64,000 nucleotides of DNA from Nitrospirillum sp034653355 (lineage in GTDB: Bacteria; Pseudomonadota; Alphaproteobacteria; Azospirillales; Azospirillaceae). Under the pieces are notes generated by a model. The model ran no database searches. It had not been told where the DNA came from and was given only the letters and a program-made list of their open reading frames with translations. The DNA lies in contig NZ_JAYEER010000001.1 in assembly GCF_034653355.1 (NCBI RefSeq), forward strand, positions 806,001 to 870,000, read 5' to 3'. Positions 53,161 through 60,710 of the stretch are shown piece by piece (the stretch's first letter is position 1; each line of letters begins with the position of its first letter). A program made the translations under genes and the position numbers.

Positions 53161-53280
53161 CCCGGCCGCCCCTCTGGCGTGCGTTGGGGGCGGCTTGCCC
53201 CGGGGGACGTGGTCCCCTATCAAGGCCGTGTCGGTCTCGACACCAGGGGCCGCCGCGGATTTTACGGGAAACAGCAGTCC
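53161..53280. other. hldE-hldD spacer with hairpin
   Basis: GCCGCCCC (53165-53172) pairs with GGGGCGGC (53187-53194) around a 14-base loop, followed by TTGCCCC; a second small hairpin GGGGAC/GTCCCC lies at about 53203-53217. The spacer probably reduces hldD expression or carries its own promoter. The upstream in-frame extension of hldD runs through it but is not family-like. Confidence 0.4.
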
Positions 53281-54267
53281 ATGATCATCGTGACCGGCGG
53301 CGCCGGCTTCATCGGGTCCAATCTGGTGGCCGGCCTGGAACAGCGAGGCCTGGGTCCCCTCGTCGTGGTCGATCGGCTGCGCCAGGGGGACAAGTGGCGC
53401 AACATCGCCAAGCGCAACCTGCATGACCTGGTGACGCCGGAACAGCTGCCGGAGTTCCTGGAGCGCCACGGCGACGCGGTGAAGGTCATCTTCCACATGG
53501 GCGCCATCTCGGCCACCACCGAGACGGATGCCGACCTGGTGGTGGAGAATAACTTCCGGCTGACGCTGGACCTGTGGTCGTGGTGCGCCGTCACGGGCGT
53601 ACGGCTTATCTACGCCTCCTCCGCCGCGACATACGGCGATGGCGCCCAGGGCTTCGACGACAATTCCTCGGCCGGGGCGCTGGCCCGCTTGCGCCCGCTG
53701 AATCCCTATGGCTGGTCCAAGCACCTGCTGGACCGCCGCGTGCGCGCCGCCCTGGACCAGGGGTCGCCCACGCCGCCGCAGCATGTGGGCCTGAAGTTCT
53801 TCAACGTCTATGGCCCCAACGAGTACCATAAGGGCGGCATGCGCTCCGTCCCCGCCAAGCTTTATCCCCAGATCATGGGTGGGGAGCCGGCGCGGCTGTT
53901 CGCCTCCGATCGGCCGGACTATGTCAACGGCGGCCAGCTCCGCGACTTCGTCTGGGTGGGCGATACGGTCGATGTCATGCTGTGGCTCTATGACAACCCC
54001 GGCGTCAACGGCCTGTTCAACCTCGGCACCGGCAAGGCGCGCAGCTGGAACGACCTGACCCATGCCCTGTTCGCCGCCGCGGGCCTGCCGCCGCGCATCG
54101 ACTACATCCCCATGCCCGACCACCTGAAGGGCAAGTACCAGTATTACACCCAGGCGGACATGGCCCGCCTGCGCGCCGCCGGCTACGATCGCCCCTTCAC
54201 CGAACTGGAGGAAGGCATCCGCCGCTACGTCCAGGACCACATGGGGACGGCGGATCCTTATGTGTGA
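53281..54267 (+). CDS. hldD: ADP-L-glycero-D-manno-heptose 6-epimerase
   Basis: The 328-residue extended SDR begins MIIVTGGAGFIGSNLVAGLE and contains HMGAISATTETDADLVVENN, the Ser and Tyr-Lys catalytic residues in YASSAATYG and NPYGWSKHLLDR, and VYGPNEYHKGGMRSVPAKL, all diagnostic of HldD. It converts the D,D-heptose nucleotide made by HldE into the L,D form for lipopolysaccharide core. Its location 120 bases downstream of hldE fits. GGGAAA is the probable ribosome site. The 3' end lies 20 bases from a convergent hydrolase gene. Confidence 0.95.
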   Translation: MIIVTGGAGFIGSNLVAGLEQRGLGPLVVVDRLRQGDKWRNIAKRNLHDLVTPEQLPEFLERHGDAVKVIFHMGAISATTETDADLVVENNFRLTLDLWSWCAVTGVRLIYASSAATYGDGAQGFDDNSSAGALARLRPLNPYGWSKHLLDRRVRAALDQGSPTPPQHVGLKFFNVYGPNEYHKGGMRSVPAKLYPQIMGGEPARLFASDRPDYVNGGQLRDFVWVGDTVDVMLWLYDNPGVNGLFNLGTGKARSWNDLTHALFAAAGLPPRIDYIPMPDHLKGKYQYYTQADMARLRAAGYDRPFTELEEGIRRYVQDHMGTADPYV

Positions 54268-54287
54268 GGGTTCCGGCTTGCGCTGGT

Positions 54288-55229
54288 TCAGTTCCCCAAC
54301 TTCTGCAGCCAGTTGATCACCGCCGCCTCCAGCGCGATGCGGTGATCGGACCAGCCATGGTCGGTGGCGGCGTGGGCGGTGCTGATCTGGATGCCGCCGT
54401 GGGCGCGGATGCCGGCTACCAGGGCGTCGGTATGGCTGGCCAGCCCGTCGTCGGATGTCAAGGCCAGCAGGGGGGTGCCCGTCAGGCGCGCGGTCAGCGG
54501 GGCGGTGGCGAAGGCGTCGGCATGGCTCTCGATGTCCTTGGCCATGCTTTCCGGCGTGACGCCCGCCAGCAATTCACGGTTGTCGGCGGCCAGCGCCACC
54601 AGCCTGTCATGGGGCAGATGGGCGATGATGCCGATGTCACCCATGGAAATCAGGATCAGGCCGGCCAGCTTGCCATCCTTGGCCGCGGCATGGGCCGCCG
54701 TCCAGGCGCCCATGCTGTGCCCGGCGATGACCAGGCGGGCGGTGTCGATGCCCAGCTCCTGCGCGTGGGCCGGGTCGCGCAGATAGGCCAGGGCCGCCGC
54801 CGCGTCCTCCGGATTGTTGGCGAAGCGGAAGCTGCCGGGGCTGCCCCAGGACCCGCGATAGTTCATGGTCACCACGTTCCAGCCGGCCCGGCGCACCGCC
54901 TGGGCCAGGTCCAGGTTCTTCTCATTGCCGGGCAGGCCATGCAGCAACAGCAAGGTGGGGTGGGGGCCGGCGCCCGATGCCAGATAGGCGACGCTGTTGA
55001 TCTCCACCGGATGGCCCGTGCGGCCGCCGGTGGGGATGTGCAGCACCGCCATGCGGGCGGGGTGCTGGGAATCCGGGACGGGATCGGTGCCGATGGCGGC
55101 GGGGATGGTCTGCGCCGCCAGGTTGATGTCGCCGGCCGGCGCCTTGGCGCTCGCGACGGTTCCCGTCGCGACGGACAGCACGCAAAAGGACACGGCCAGG
55201 GCGGCGGTGGCAAGCGGATGCCTACGCAT
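54288..55229 (-). CDS. Exported alpha/beta hydrolase
   Basis: The 313-residue protein has a signal peptide (HPLATAALAVSFCVLSVATG, cleavage near ASAKA) and an alpha/beta-hydrolase core: LLLLHGLPGNEKN at the oxyanion strand, NYRGSWGSPGSF, the nucleophile elbow GHSMGAW, the acid region LALTSDDGLASH and the final His in DHGWSDHR. Substrate is not predictable; related proteins are esterases or acyl-peptidases. The start at 55229 has GGGAGA upstream; 12 more residues are open to 55265. A strong minus-strand terminator lies upstream of it, so it needs its own promoter near 55250-55320. Confidence 0.83.
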   Translation of the reverse strand: MRRHPLATAALAVSFCVLSVATGTVASAKAPAGDINLAAQTIPAAIGTDPVPDSQHPARMAVLHIPTGGRTGHPVEINSVAYLASGAGPHPTLLLLHGLPGNEKNLDLAQAVRRAGWNVVTMNYRGSWGSPGSFRFANNPEDAAAALAYLRDPAHAQELGIDTARLVIAGHSMGAWTAAHAAAKDGKLAGLILISMGDIGIIAHLPHDRLVALAADNRELLAGVTPESMAKDIESHADAFATAPLTARLTGTPLLALTSDDGLASHTDALVAGIRAHGGIQISTAHAATDHGWSDHRIALEAAVINWLQKLGN

Positions 55230-55325
55230 GATTGTCGAAGTCTCCCAGGTTTTCCCGGCCCGCATCCTGGCGCAGTAAAAGCGTCCAGGGAATCAGGAAC
55301 TTCGCGCCGATCTGAGCGGGGGGAT

Positions 55326-55360
55326 AAAAAAAGAAGCCGGGGCGACGCGCGCCCCGGCTT
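55326..55360 (-). terminator. Strong minus-strand intrinsic terminator
   Basis: On the minus strand AAGCCGGGGC pairs with GCCCCGGCTT (10-bp perfect stem, arms at 55351-55360 and 55334-55343, seven-base loop) and is followed by C and seven T residues (55333-55326). It lies upstream of the hydrolase gene, so it must end a transcript that starts further right. Confidence 0.93.
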
Positions 55361-55608
55361 GGGGAGATAAGACCCTGGGAACGGGAGGGTTCTCTCAGGG
55401 CCATCGGGTAACCCCTGCCGGACCATGAGCGGGCCTCTGCAGGACTTGCCAGATGCGATGTGCCGACAGGGCCGGCGAAACTCGGGCGATGGAAGGAAAC
55501 GGAAGCGTCGGCCGTCTGGCCAACCAGCGCACGCCCAGGGGCGGCGCCGTGTCTTCGGGTGTTTTCGTCCCCATCTTGGTCGACCGGTCCCGCAGGACCG
55601 TTCGCTTG
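55326..55608 (-). ncRNA. Candidate small RNA with its own promoter and terminator
   Basis: A near-consensus sigma70 promoter at 55643-55615 and a strong terminator at 55360-55326 bracket about 280 bases. Inside, the RNA would be rich in local hairpins, for example CGGTCC-TGCG-GGACCG close to the 5' end. The only minus-strand open frame from an ATG inside (about 59 codons from roughly 55574) has no clear ribosome site and no recognisable protein character. It does not match what I know of SRP RNA, RNase P RNA, tmRNA or 6S RNA. A short unknown peptide mRNA is the main alternative. Confidence 0.5.
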
Positions 55609-55614
55609 GGATAA

Positions 55615-55643
55615 ATAATATTTATATCCGACTGTGTCGTCAA
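55615..55643 (-). promoter_or_regulatory. Near-consensus sigma70 promoter (minus strand)
   Basis: TTGACG (55643-55638) and TATTAT (55620-55615) are separated by exactly 17 bases, and the region is AT-rich in an otherwise GC-rich neighbourhood. The predicted start is about 55608. No protein gene follows in the expected position. Confidence 0.75.
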
Positions 55644-55972
55644 GCGACTTTTGTTAGCGGTAACAAATTTTAATGGCGTTACATGAATGCGCCCTCGCCG
55701 CTACCTCCGTAGGGCCCCGGCCTCGCTGACAACCCCAGCCGCGGCGGCGTCAGCCTGGTGATAGACTGCGGGCTATGGGCCTTTTCCCTAGGCTGGGGGT
55801 ATCGTATCTACGGATTTATGCACAGCCGTTTCGCGAACTTGGTACCTATGCCGCCAGGCCCCCCGCCCGGATACTGGCGGCCTTCACGGTGCCGCGCCAT
55901 GTTTCCGACAGGGCGCGCCGTCCCGAGGCCAATCCGGGACCGTGACGCAGAATAAACAGGAGCGACCCACCC
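55644..55972. other. Upstream region of the aldehyde dehydrogenase gene
   Basis: These 329 bases hold no convincing gene. The first 35 are AT-rich and belong to the back of the minus-strand promoter; the rest is GC-rich and should contain the promoter of the operon at 55973, whose AGGAGCG ribosome site is clear. Confidence 0.45.
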
Positions 55973-57475
55973 ATGAGCACCCCCGCCCCCCTCGCCCCGC
56001 AGCTGGATCCCTATGCCCTGGCCGCCGAGCTGTCGGGCAAGCACCTGATCGGCGGGCGCCTGGTGGCTTCGGTCTCGGGCAGGACCTTCGATGTCATCAA
56101 TCCCGCGAAGGGTGAGGTCATGGGCCATGCCGGCCATGGCGAGGCCGCCGACGTGGATGCCGCCGTGGCCGCCGCGGTCGAGGCCGGCGTGGCGTGGAAG
56201 GCGCTGCCAGCGCGGGAGCGTGGCCGCCTGGTGGCGGAATGCGGCCGCCTGCTGACCCATCACACCGAGGAACTGGCCCGTCTGGTGGCGCTGGAGACGG
56301 GCAAGGCCTTGCGCACCGAAAGCCGGGTCGAGGCGGGAGTCTTGGCCGACGCCTTCACCTTCTACGGCGGCCTGGGCGGTGAGTTGAAGGGCGAGACGGT
56401 GCCCTTCAATCCCAAGATGCTGACGCTGACGGTGCGCGAGCCCTTGGGCGTGGTGGGCGCCATCATCCCCTGGAACGTGCCCATGATGCTGATGGCCTTG
56501 AAGATCGCGCCGGCGCTGGTGGCGGGCAACACCGTGGTGGTGAAGTCGGCGGAGGAGGCGCCCTTCGCCGTGCTGCGCGCCTGCCAGATCATGGCGCGGG
56601 TGCTGCCCCCCGGCGTGCTGAACATCCTGTCCGGTTTCGGTCCCGAATGCGGTGCGCCGTTGGTGGCGCATCCGAAGGTGGCCAAGGTCACCTTCACCGG
56701 CTCGGTCGAGACCGGCCGCATCGTCAGCCGCACGGCGGCCGACAAGCTGATTCCCGTGACGCTGGAGCTGGGCGGCAAGAGCCCCATGATCGTCATGGGC
56801 GACGCCGACTTGGGAGCGGCGGTGGCGGGCGCCATCACCGGCATGCGCTTCACCCGCCAGGGGCAGAGCTGCACCGCCGCCAGCCGCATCTTCGTGCACG
56901 ACAGCCTGCACGACGCCTTCGTCACGGCGCTGAAGGCCAAGGTGGACGCCATGGTCATGGGCGACCCGCTGGATGAAAGGACGGACATTGGCACCATCGT
57001 CTCGCCGCAGCAGTTCGACCGCGTCCAGGGCTACATCGCCGACGGCAAGCGCACCCCCGGCGCCACCGCGCACGAATGCTCCGCCCTCCCCACGGACGCC
57101 ACCCTGGCCAAGGGCCTGTACGTCCGCCCCGTCATCTTCACCGGCATGACCAACGACAGCCGGCTGGCGCGGGAGGAGATCTTCGGGCCGGTCACCTGCG
57201 TCATCCGCTTCACGGATTATGAGGATGTGATCGCCCAGGCCAACGACAGCGAATTCGGCCTGGCCGCCACCATCTGGACCCGTGACCTGAAGACGGCGCT
57301 GGACGCCACCCAGCGCCTCCAGGCCGGCTTGGTGCAGGTGAACCAGAACCTGGTGGTGCAGCCCAACCTGTCCTACGGCGGCGTGAAGTCCTCCGGCCTG
57401 GGCAAGGAGGCGACGCTGGAGGCCATGCTGGAACACTTCACCCACAAGAAGACCATCATGCTGAACATGGCCTGA
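55973..57475 (+). CDS. NAD(P)-dependent aldehyde dehydrogenase
   Basis: The 500-residue enzyme has the aldehyde dehydrogenase hallmarks: IIPWNVPMMLMALKIAPAL, GNTVVVKSAEEAP, VTFTGSVETGR for the cofactor, the general base in LELGGKSPMIV, the catalytic cysteine in GQSCTAASR and the late EEIFGPVTCVI. The GQSCTAASR form is of the hydrolytic, not the CoA-acylating MmsA, type. AGGAG precedes the ATG. It is the first of three co-directional genes with an acyl-CoA dehydrogenase and 3-hydroxyisobutyrate dehydrogenase, suggesting oxidation of a branched-chain aldehyde in the same pathway (inference). Confidence 0.9.
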   Translation: MSTPAPLAPQLDPYALAAELSGKHLIGGRLVASVSGRTFDVINPAKGEVMGHAGHGEAADVDAAVAAAVEAGVAWKALPARERGRLVAECGRLLTHHTEELARLVALETGKALRTESRVEAGVLADAFTFYGGLGGELKGETVPFNPKMLTLTVREPLGVVGAIIPWNVPMMLMALKIAPALVAGNTVVVKSAEEAPFAVLRACQIMARVLPPGVLNILSGFGPECGAPLVAHPKVAKVTFTGSVETGRIVSRTAADKLIPVTLELGGKSPMIVMGDADLGAAVAGAITGMRFTRQGQSCTAASRIFVHDSLHDAFVTALKAKVDAMVMGDPLDERTDIGTIVSPQQFDRVQGYIADGKRTPGATAHECSALPTDATLAKGLYVRPVIFTGMTNDSRLAREEIFGPVTCVIRFTDYEDVIAQANDSEFGLAATIWTRDLKTALDATQRLQAGLVQVNQNLVVQPNLSYGGVKSSGLGKEATLEAMLEHFTHKKTIMLNMA

Positions 57476-57504
57476 TCAGGAACAAGAACAGGGAGGGTAG
57501 GGCC

Positions 57505-58647
57505 ATGGACTTCGGTTTGACGGAGGAGCAGTCGGCGTTCCGCGACATGGCGCGGGACTTCGCCGCCGAGCATCTGGCGCCGCATGCCGCCGAGTGGGAC
57601 GAGAAGGAGATCTTCCCGCTCGACGCCTTGCGCGCCGCGGCCGCGCTGGGCATGGGCGGGCTGTACTGCGGGGAAGAGCATGGCGGTTCCGGCCTCACCC
57701 GCCTGGACGCGGCCTTGTTGTTCGAGGAGCTGTCGGCCGGCTGCGTCGCCACCTCGGCCTTTCTCTCCATCCACAACATGGCGGCGTGGATGATTGATCG
57801 TTTCGGGAACGATACGATCAGGAAGAGGTATTTGCCCGGCCTCATGACCATGGAGCGGGTGGCCAGCTATTGCCTGACGGAACCGGGCTCCGGCTCCGAT
57901 GCCGCCGCCTTGCGCACCAAGGCGGTGCGCGACGGCGGCCATTACGTGTTGAACGGGTCCAAGGCCTTCATCTCCGGCGCCGGCGTCTCCGACCTCTACG
58001 TCGTCATGGTGCGCACCGGCGGGCCGGGCCCCAAGGGCATCTCGGCCCTGGTGGTGGAAAAGGGCACGCCGGGCCTCAGCTTCGGCAAGAAGGAGAGGAA
58101 GATGGGCTGGAACTGCCAGCCCACCGCCCAGGTGATCTTCGAGGATTGCCGCGTGCCGGTGGAAAACCGGCTGGGGGAGGACGGGGCGGGCTTCGGCATC
58201 GCCATGAAGGGGCTGGATGGCGGCCGCATCAACATCGCGTCCTGCTCCCTGGGCGGGGCCCGCGCCTGCCTGGACCTCGCCACCCGCTACATGGGCGAGC
58301 GCGAGGCCTTCGGCCGCAAGCTGGCGGATTTCCAGGCCCTGCAGTTCCGCTTGGCCGACATGGCGACGGAGCTGGAGGCCGCGCGCCTGATGGTGCACCG
58401 CGCGGCGGCGGCCCTGGACGCCGGTGACGCGGAGGCCACTACCTGGTGCGCCATGGCCAAGCGCTTCGCCACCGATGTCGGCTTCCAGGTGTGCAACGAG
58501 GCGCTACAGCTGCATGGTGGCTACGGCTACATCCGCGAATACCCGCTGGAACGCTATGTCCGCGACGTCCGGGTGCACCAGATCCTGGAGGGCACCAATG
58601 AGATCATGCGCTTGATCATCGCCCGTCGCCTGCTGGCGAGGGGTTGA
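57505..58647 (+). CDS. Acyl-CoA dehydrogenase, isobutyryl-CoA dehydrogenase type
   Basis: The 380-residue flavoprotein shows the acyl-CoA dehydrogenase signatures ASYCLTEPGSGSDAAALRT, GSKAFISGAGVSDLYVVM, a C-terminal QLHGGYGYIREYPLERYVRDVRV and the catalytic-base Glu in ILEGTNEIMRL. Overall pattern (FLSIHNMAAWMIDRFGN) resembles ACAD8, which oxidises isobutyryl-CoA to methacrylyl-CoA in valine breakdown. GGGAGGG precedes the ATG. Placement between an aldehyde dehydrogenase and 3-hydroxyisobutyrate dehydrogenase supports this. The hydratase and hydrolase that join the two steps are not in the window. Confidence 0.9.
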   Translation: MDFGLTEEQSAFRDMARDFAAEHLAPHAAEWDEKEIFPLDALRAAAALGMGGLYCGEEHGGSGLTRLDAALLFEELSAGCVATSAFLSIHNMAAWMIDRFGNDTIRKRYLPGLMTMERVASYCLTEPGSGSDAAALRTKAVRDGGHYVLNGSKAFISGAGVSDLYVVMVRTGGPGPKGISALVVEKGTPGLSFGKKERKMGWNCQPTAQVIFEDCRVPVENRLGEDGAGFGIAMKGLDGGRINIASCSLGGARACLDLATRYMGEREAFGRKLADFQALQFRLADMATELEAARLMVHRAAAALDAGDAEATTWCAMAKRFATDVGFQVCNEALQLHGGYGYIREYPLERYVRDVRVHQILEGTNEIMRLIIARRLLARG

Positions 58648-58676
58648 AGAACAATCATTACGGGAGGGAAACGATC

Positions 58677-59564
58677 ATGAGCCGCATCGCGTTCATCGGC
58701 CTGGGCAACATGGGCCTGCCCATGGCCCGTAACCTGCTGAAGGCCGGCCACACCGTCGTGGGCTTCGATTTGGCGCCGCAATCGCTGGCCGCCCTGGCCG
58801 AGGCCGGTGGCGTCATCGCCGGTTCCGTCGGCGACGCCGCCTCGGGTGCCGAGGTGGTGGTGACCATGCTGCCCGCCGGCCGCCATGTGCGTGGTGTCTA
58901 TGAGGATGCCGGCAATGTCTTCGACACGGCGGCCCCGGGCGCCCTGCTAATCGACAGCTCCACCATCGATGTCGACAGCGCCCGCGCCGTTGCCGCCGCC
59001 GCCGCCGCGCGCGGCTTCGCCATGGTGGACGCTCCCGTCTCTGGCGGCACGGGCGGGGCCGCCGCCGGCACGCTGACCTTCATGGTGGGCGGCAGTGACG
59101 AGGCGATGGAGCGGGCGCGGCCCTACCTGGCGCGGATGGGCAAGACGGTGGTGCACACCGGCGGCCCCGGAACCGGCCAGGCGGCCAAGATCTGCAACAA
59201 CATGATCCTGGGTATTTCCATGATCGCCGTGTCGGAAGCCTTCGCCCTGGCCGACAAGCTGGGCCTGGACCGGCAGAAGCTGTTCGACGTCAGTTCCACC
59301 TCCTCCGGCCAGTGCTGGTCCTTGACCACCTATTGCCCGGTCCCCGGTCCGGTTCCGACCTCCCCTGCCAACCGCGACTACGCCCCCGGCTTCGCCGTCG
59401 ACATGATGCTGAAGGATCTGAAGTTGGCCCAGGCGGCGGCGGCCTCCAGCGGCGCCGCCACGCCCCTGGGCGCCAACGCGGCGGCGCTGTACGCCCTGTT
59501 CTCCGCCGCTGGGAACGGGCATCTGGATTTCTCGGCCATCGTGAAGATGCTGAGGGGGAGTTGA
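58677..59564 (+). CDS. mmsB: 3-hydroxyisobutyrate dehydrogenase
   Basis: The 295-residue enzyme begins MSRIAFIGLGNMGLPMARNL (GxGxMGxxM NAD motif of beta-hydroxyacid dehydrogenases), has the DAPVSGGTGGAAAGTLTFMVGG substrate block, catalytic Lys in GTGQAAKICNNMILG, and YAPGFAVDMMLKDLKLA typical of HIBADH. It oxidises 3-hydroxyisobutyrate to methylmalonate semialdehyde in valine catabolism. GGGAGGG lies nine bases before the ATG at 58677. Last gene of the operon; it converges with the sulfotransferase gene over 70 bases containing a small hairpin (TCCGA/TCGGA at 59577-59590). Confidence 0.93.
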   Translation: MSRIAFIGLGNMGLPMARNLLKAGHTVVGFDLAPQSLAALAEAGGVIAGSVGDAASGAEVVVTMLPAGRHVRGVYEDAGNVFDTAAPGALLIDSSTIDVDSARAVAAAAAARGFAMVDAPVSGGTGGAAAGTLTFMVGGSDEAMERARPYLARMGKTVVHTGGPGTGQAAKICNNMILGISMIAVSEAFALADKLGLDRQKLFDVSSTSSGQCWSLTTYCPVPGPVPTSPANRDYAPGFAVDMMLKDLKLAQAAAASSGAATPLGANAAALYALFSAAGNGHLDFSAIVKMLRGS

Positions 59565-59634
59565 GGGATCGGCGCCTCCGAATACTCGGAATTCCAGGCG
59601 CGCGGTCTACATTATAGTGGATACAGTAGATGGA

Positions 59635-60411
59635 CTATGCGGCCGCCACGGCGACGTGGAGTTTTCTGTCAAATATCTGCTGCGCCCAGCTGTATAGCTC
59701 CATGTCCAAATAGTTGCTGTCAATGAAGTCTGCGATGATGTCGGCACCCGCGAGGTCTCGAGCCCGTTCGACCTCCATCTCGTCAGAGACAAAGGCGGCG
59801 TTAGTTATATTCTCGTGGCAAGAGCCTTCGAATAGACCCGGGAAAAGACTACCATAGGCGGCATTGAAAAGAGCCATGGATTTGTCGAAGCGGCGCACGA
59901 TGCCGAATGTGGACCAGTTCTCCAGTAATGCCTTCAGATCATTCAGATCCTGAATATTTGGTGCGTAATAACCATCCGTCCGATACCGGAAAGCAGCTCC
60001 AGTCAGGTGGATGACATGGTAGTTCTTGATGATAGAGCCGACATCATTGGATTTTATTGACCAATCGATGAAGTCCCTGAATGTGCGATTCACCACGAAC
60101 TGATGTCCTGGTAGGTGCGGATTTGCCTGCCAGAAGCGGTAGACGGACAAGGCTCGATCAACTGGATGTCGCAAGAAAACAATAGGAATGGTGTCGGCAT
60201 AGGGAATGGGCGGCCTGGCCAAATGGCTTGACAGAGCAATTACATATTCATGACATTCAAAATACTCCCGGATCTGCTGGTCATCTATCAAGCCATAAGG
60301 ATCATCTCCGTCGAATGAAGCCCACTGATCTTCAAAATACTTCCGCAGTATCTTATCAATACTACTTCCCGCATTCTTGAACAAATGGTAGTGAATAAGG
60401 GTCTTGCCCAT
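59635..60411 (-). CDS. Sulfotransferase-like protein
   Basis: The 258-residue protein starts MGKTLIHYHLFKNAGSSIDK, the HxKxAGSS form of the PAPS 5'-phosphosulfate loop found in sulfotransferase family 2/heparan-type enzymes, and has IVFLRHPVDRALSVYRFW, the 3'-phosphate-binding motif (RxPxxRxxSxY). These transfer sulfate from PAPS to carbohydrates. The gene is clearly AT-richer than most of the window, so recent transfer is likely. It is divergent from the giant glycosyltransferase gene, so it may modify the same surface glycan. The ATG at 60411 has a poor ribosome site (CAGGAAATC). Confidence 0.8.
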   Translation of the reverse strand: MGKTLIHYHLFKNAGSSIDKILRKYFEDQWASFDGDDPYGLIDDQQIREYFECHEYVIALSSHLARPPIPYADTIPIVFLRHPVDRALSVYRFWQANPHLPGHQFVVNRTFRDFIDWSIKSNDVGSIIKNYHVIHLTGAAFRYRTDGYYAPNIQDLNDLKALLENWSTFGIVRRFDKSMALFNAAYGSLFPGLFEGSCHENITNAAFVSDEMEVERARDLAGADIIADFIDSNYLDMELYSWAQQIFDRKLHVAVAAA

Positions 60412-60710
60412 GATTTCCTGCGCATATTTGCAATTTTATTTATATAATAACACTTCGGATGGACGTTTATACATAGACCATGGGGCTATGCCTTTTTGGT
60501 GGCGGCGCGCTTGCCGGATGATTTCCAATTATCCGTATGGCTTTCCTGAAAGGATGCCGCGCCATGAGTTGGTGCCGGTGGCGGCTGCCTCTCGTGGGCA
60601 AGAGAGGTGCGTGTTTAAAAACTGGCACTGACGCCAAAAGTATATTATCTGTCAGCGACCATTCCTGGATCGCCCGGGAATGGTTGTCTATGTTATTCCG
60701 GGTGTAAGCG
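60412..60710. other. AT-rich divergent promoter region with hairpin
   Basis: These 299 bases separate the sulfotransferase and the giant glycosyltransferase genes. 60425-60452 (TTTGCAATTTTATTTATATA) is strongly AT-rich and likely holds promoters. ACCATTCC (60658-60665) pairs with GGAATGGT (60677-60684) 27 bases before the GTG start, a possible leader hairpin. A short plus-strand open frame (60404-60631) has no recognisable product. Confidence 0.5.

Noticed and set aside
51637..54240. 867-codon minus-strand frame spanning hldE and hldD
   Set aside because: Complement of two certain genes; translation is low-complexity and has no family character.
55395..55643. 82-codon minus-strand frame in the candidate RNA region
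   Set aside because: Its start codon is the TTG of the -35 box, upstream of the predicted transcript start; the internal ATG has no ribosome site.
60404..60631. 75-codon plus-strand frame before the giant glycosyltransferase
   Set aside because: It starts inside the sulfotransferase start region and shows no domain or ribosome site.
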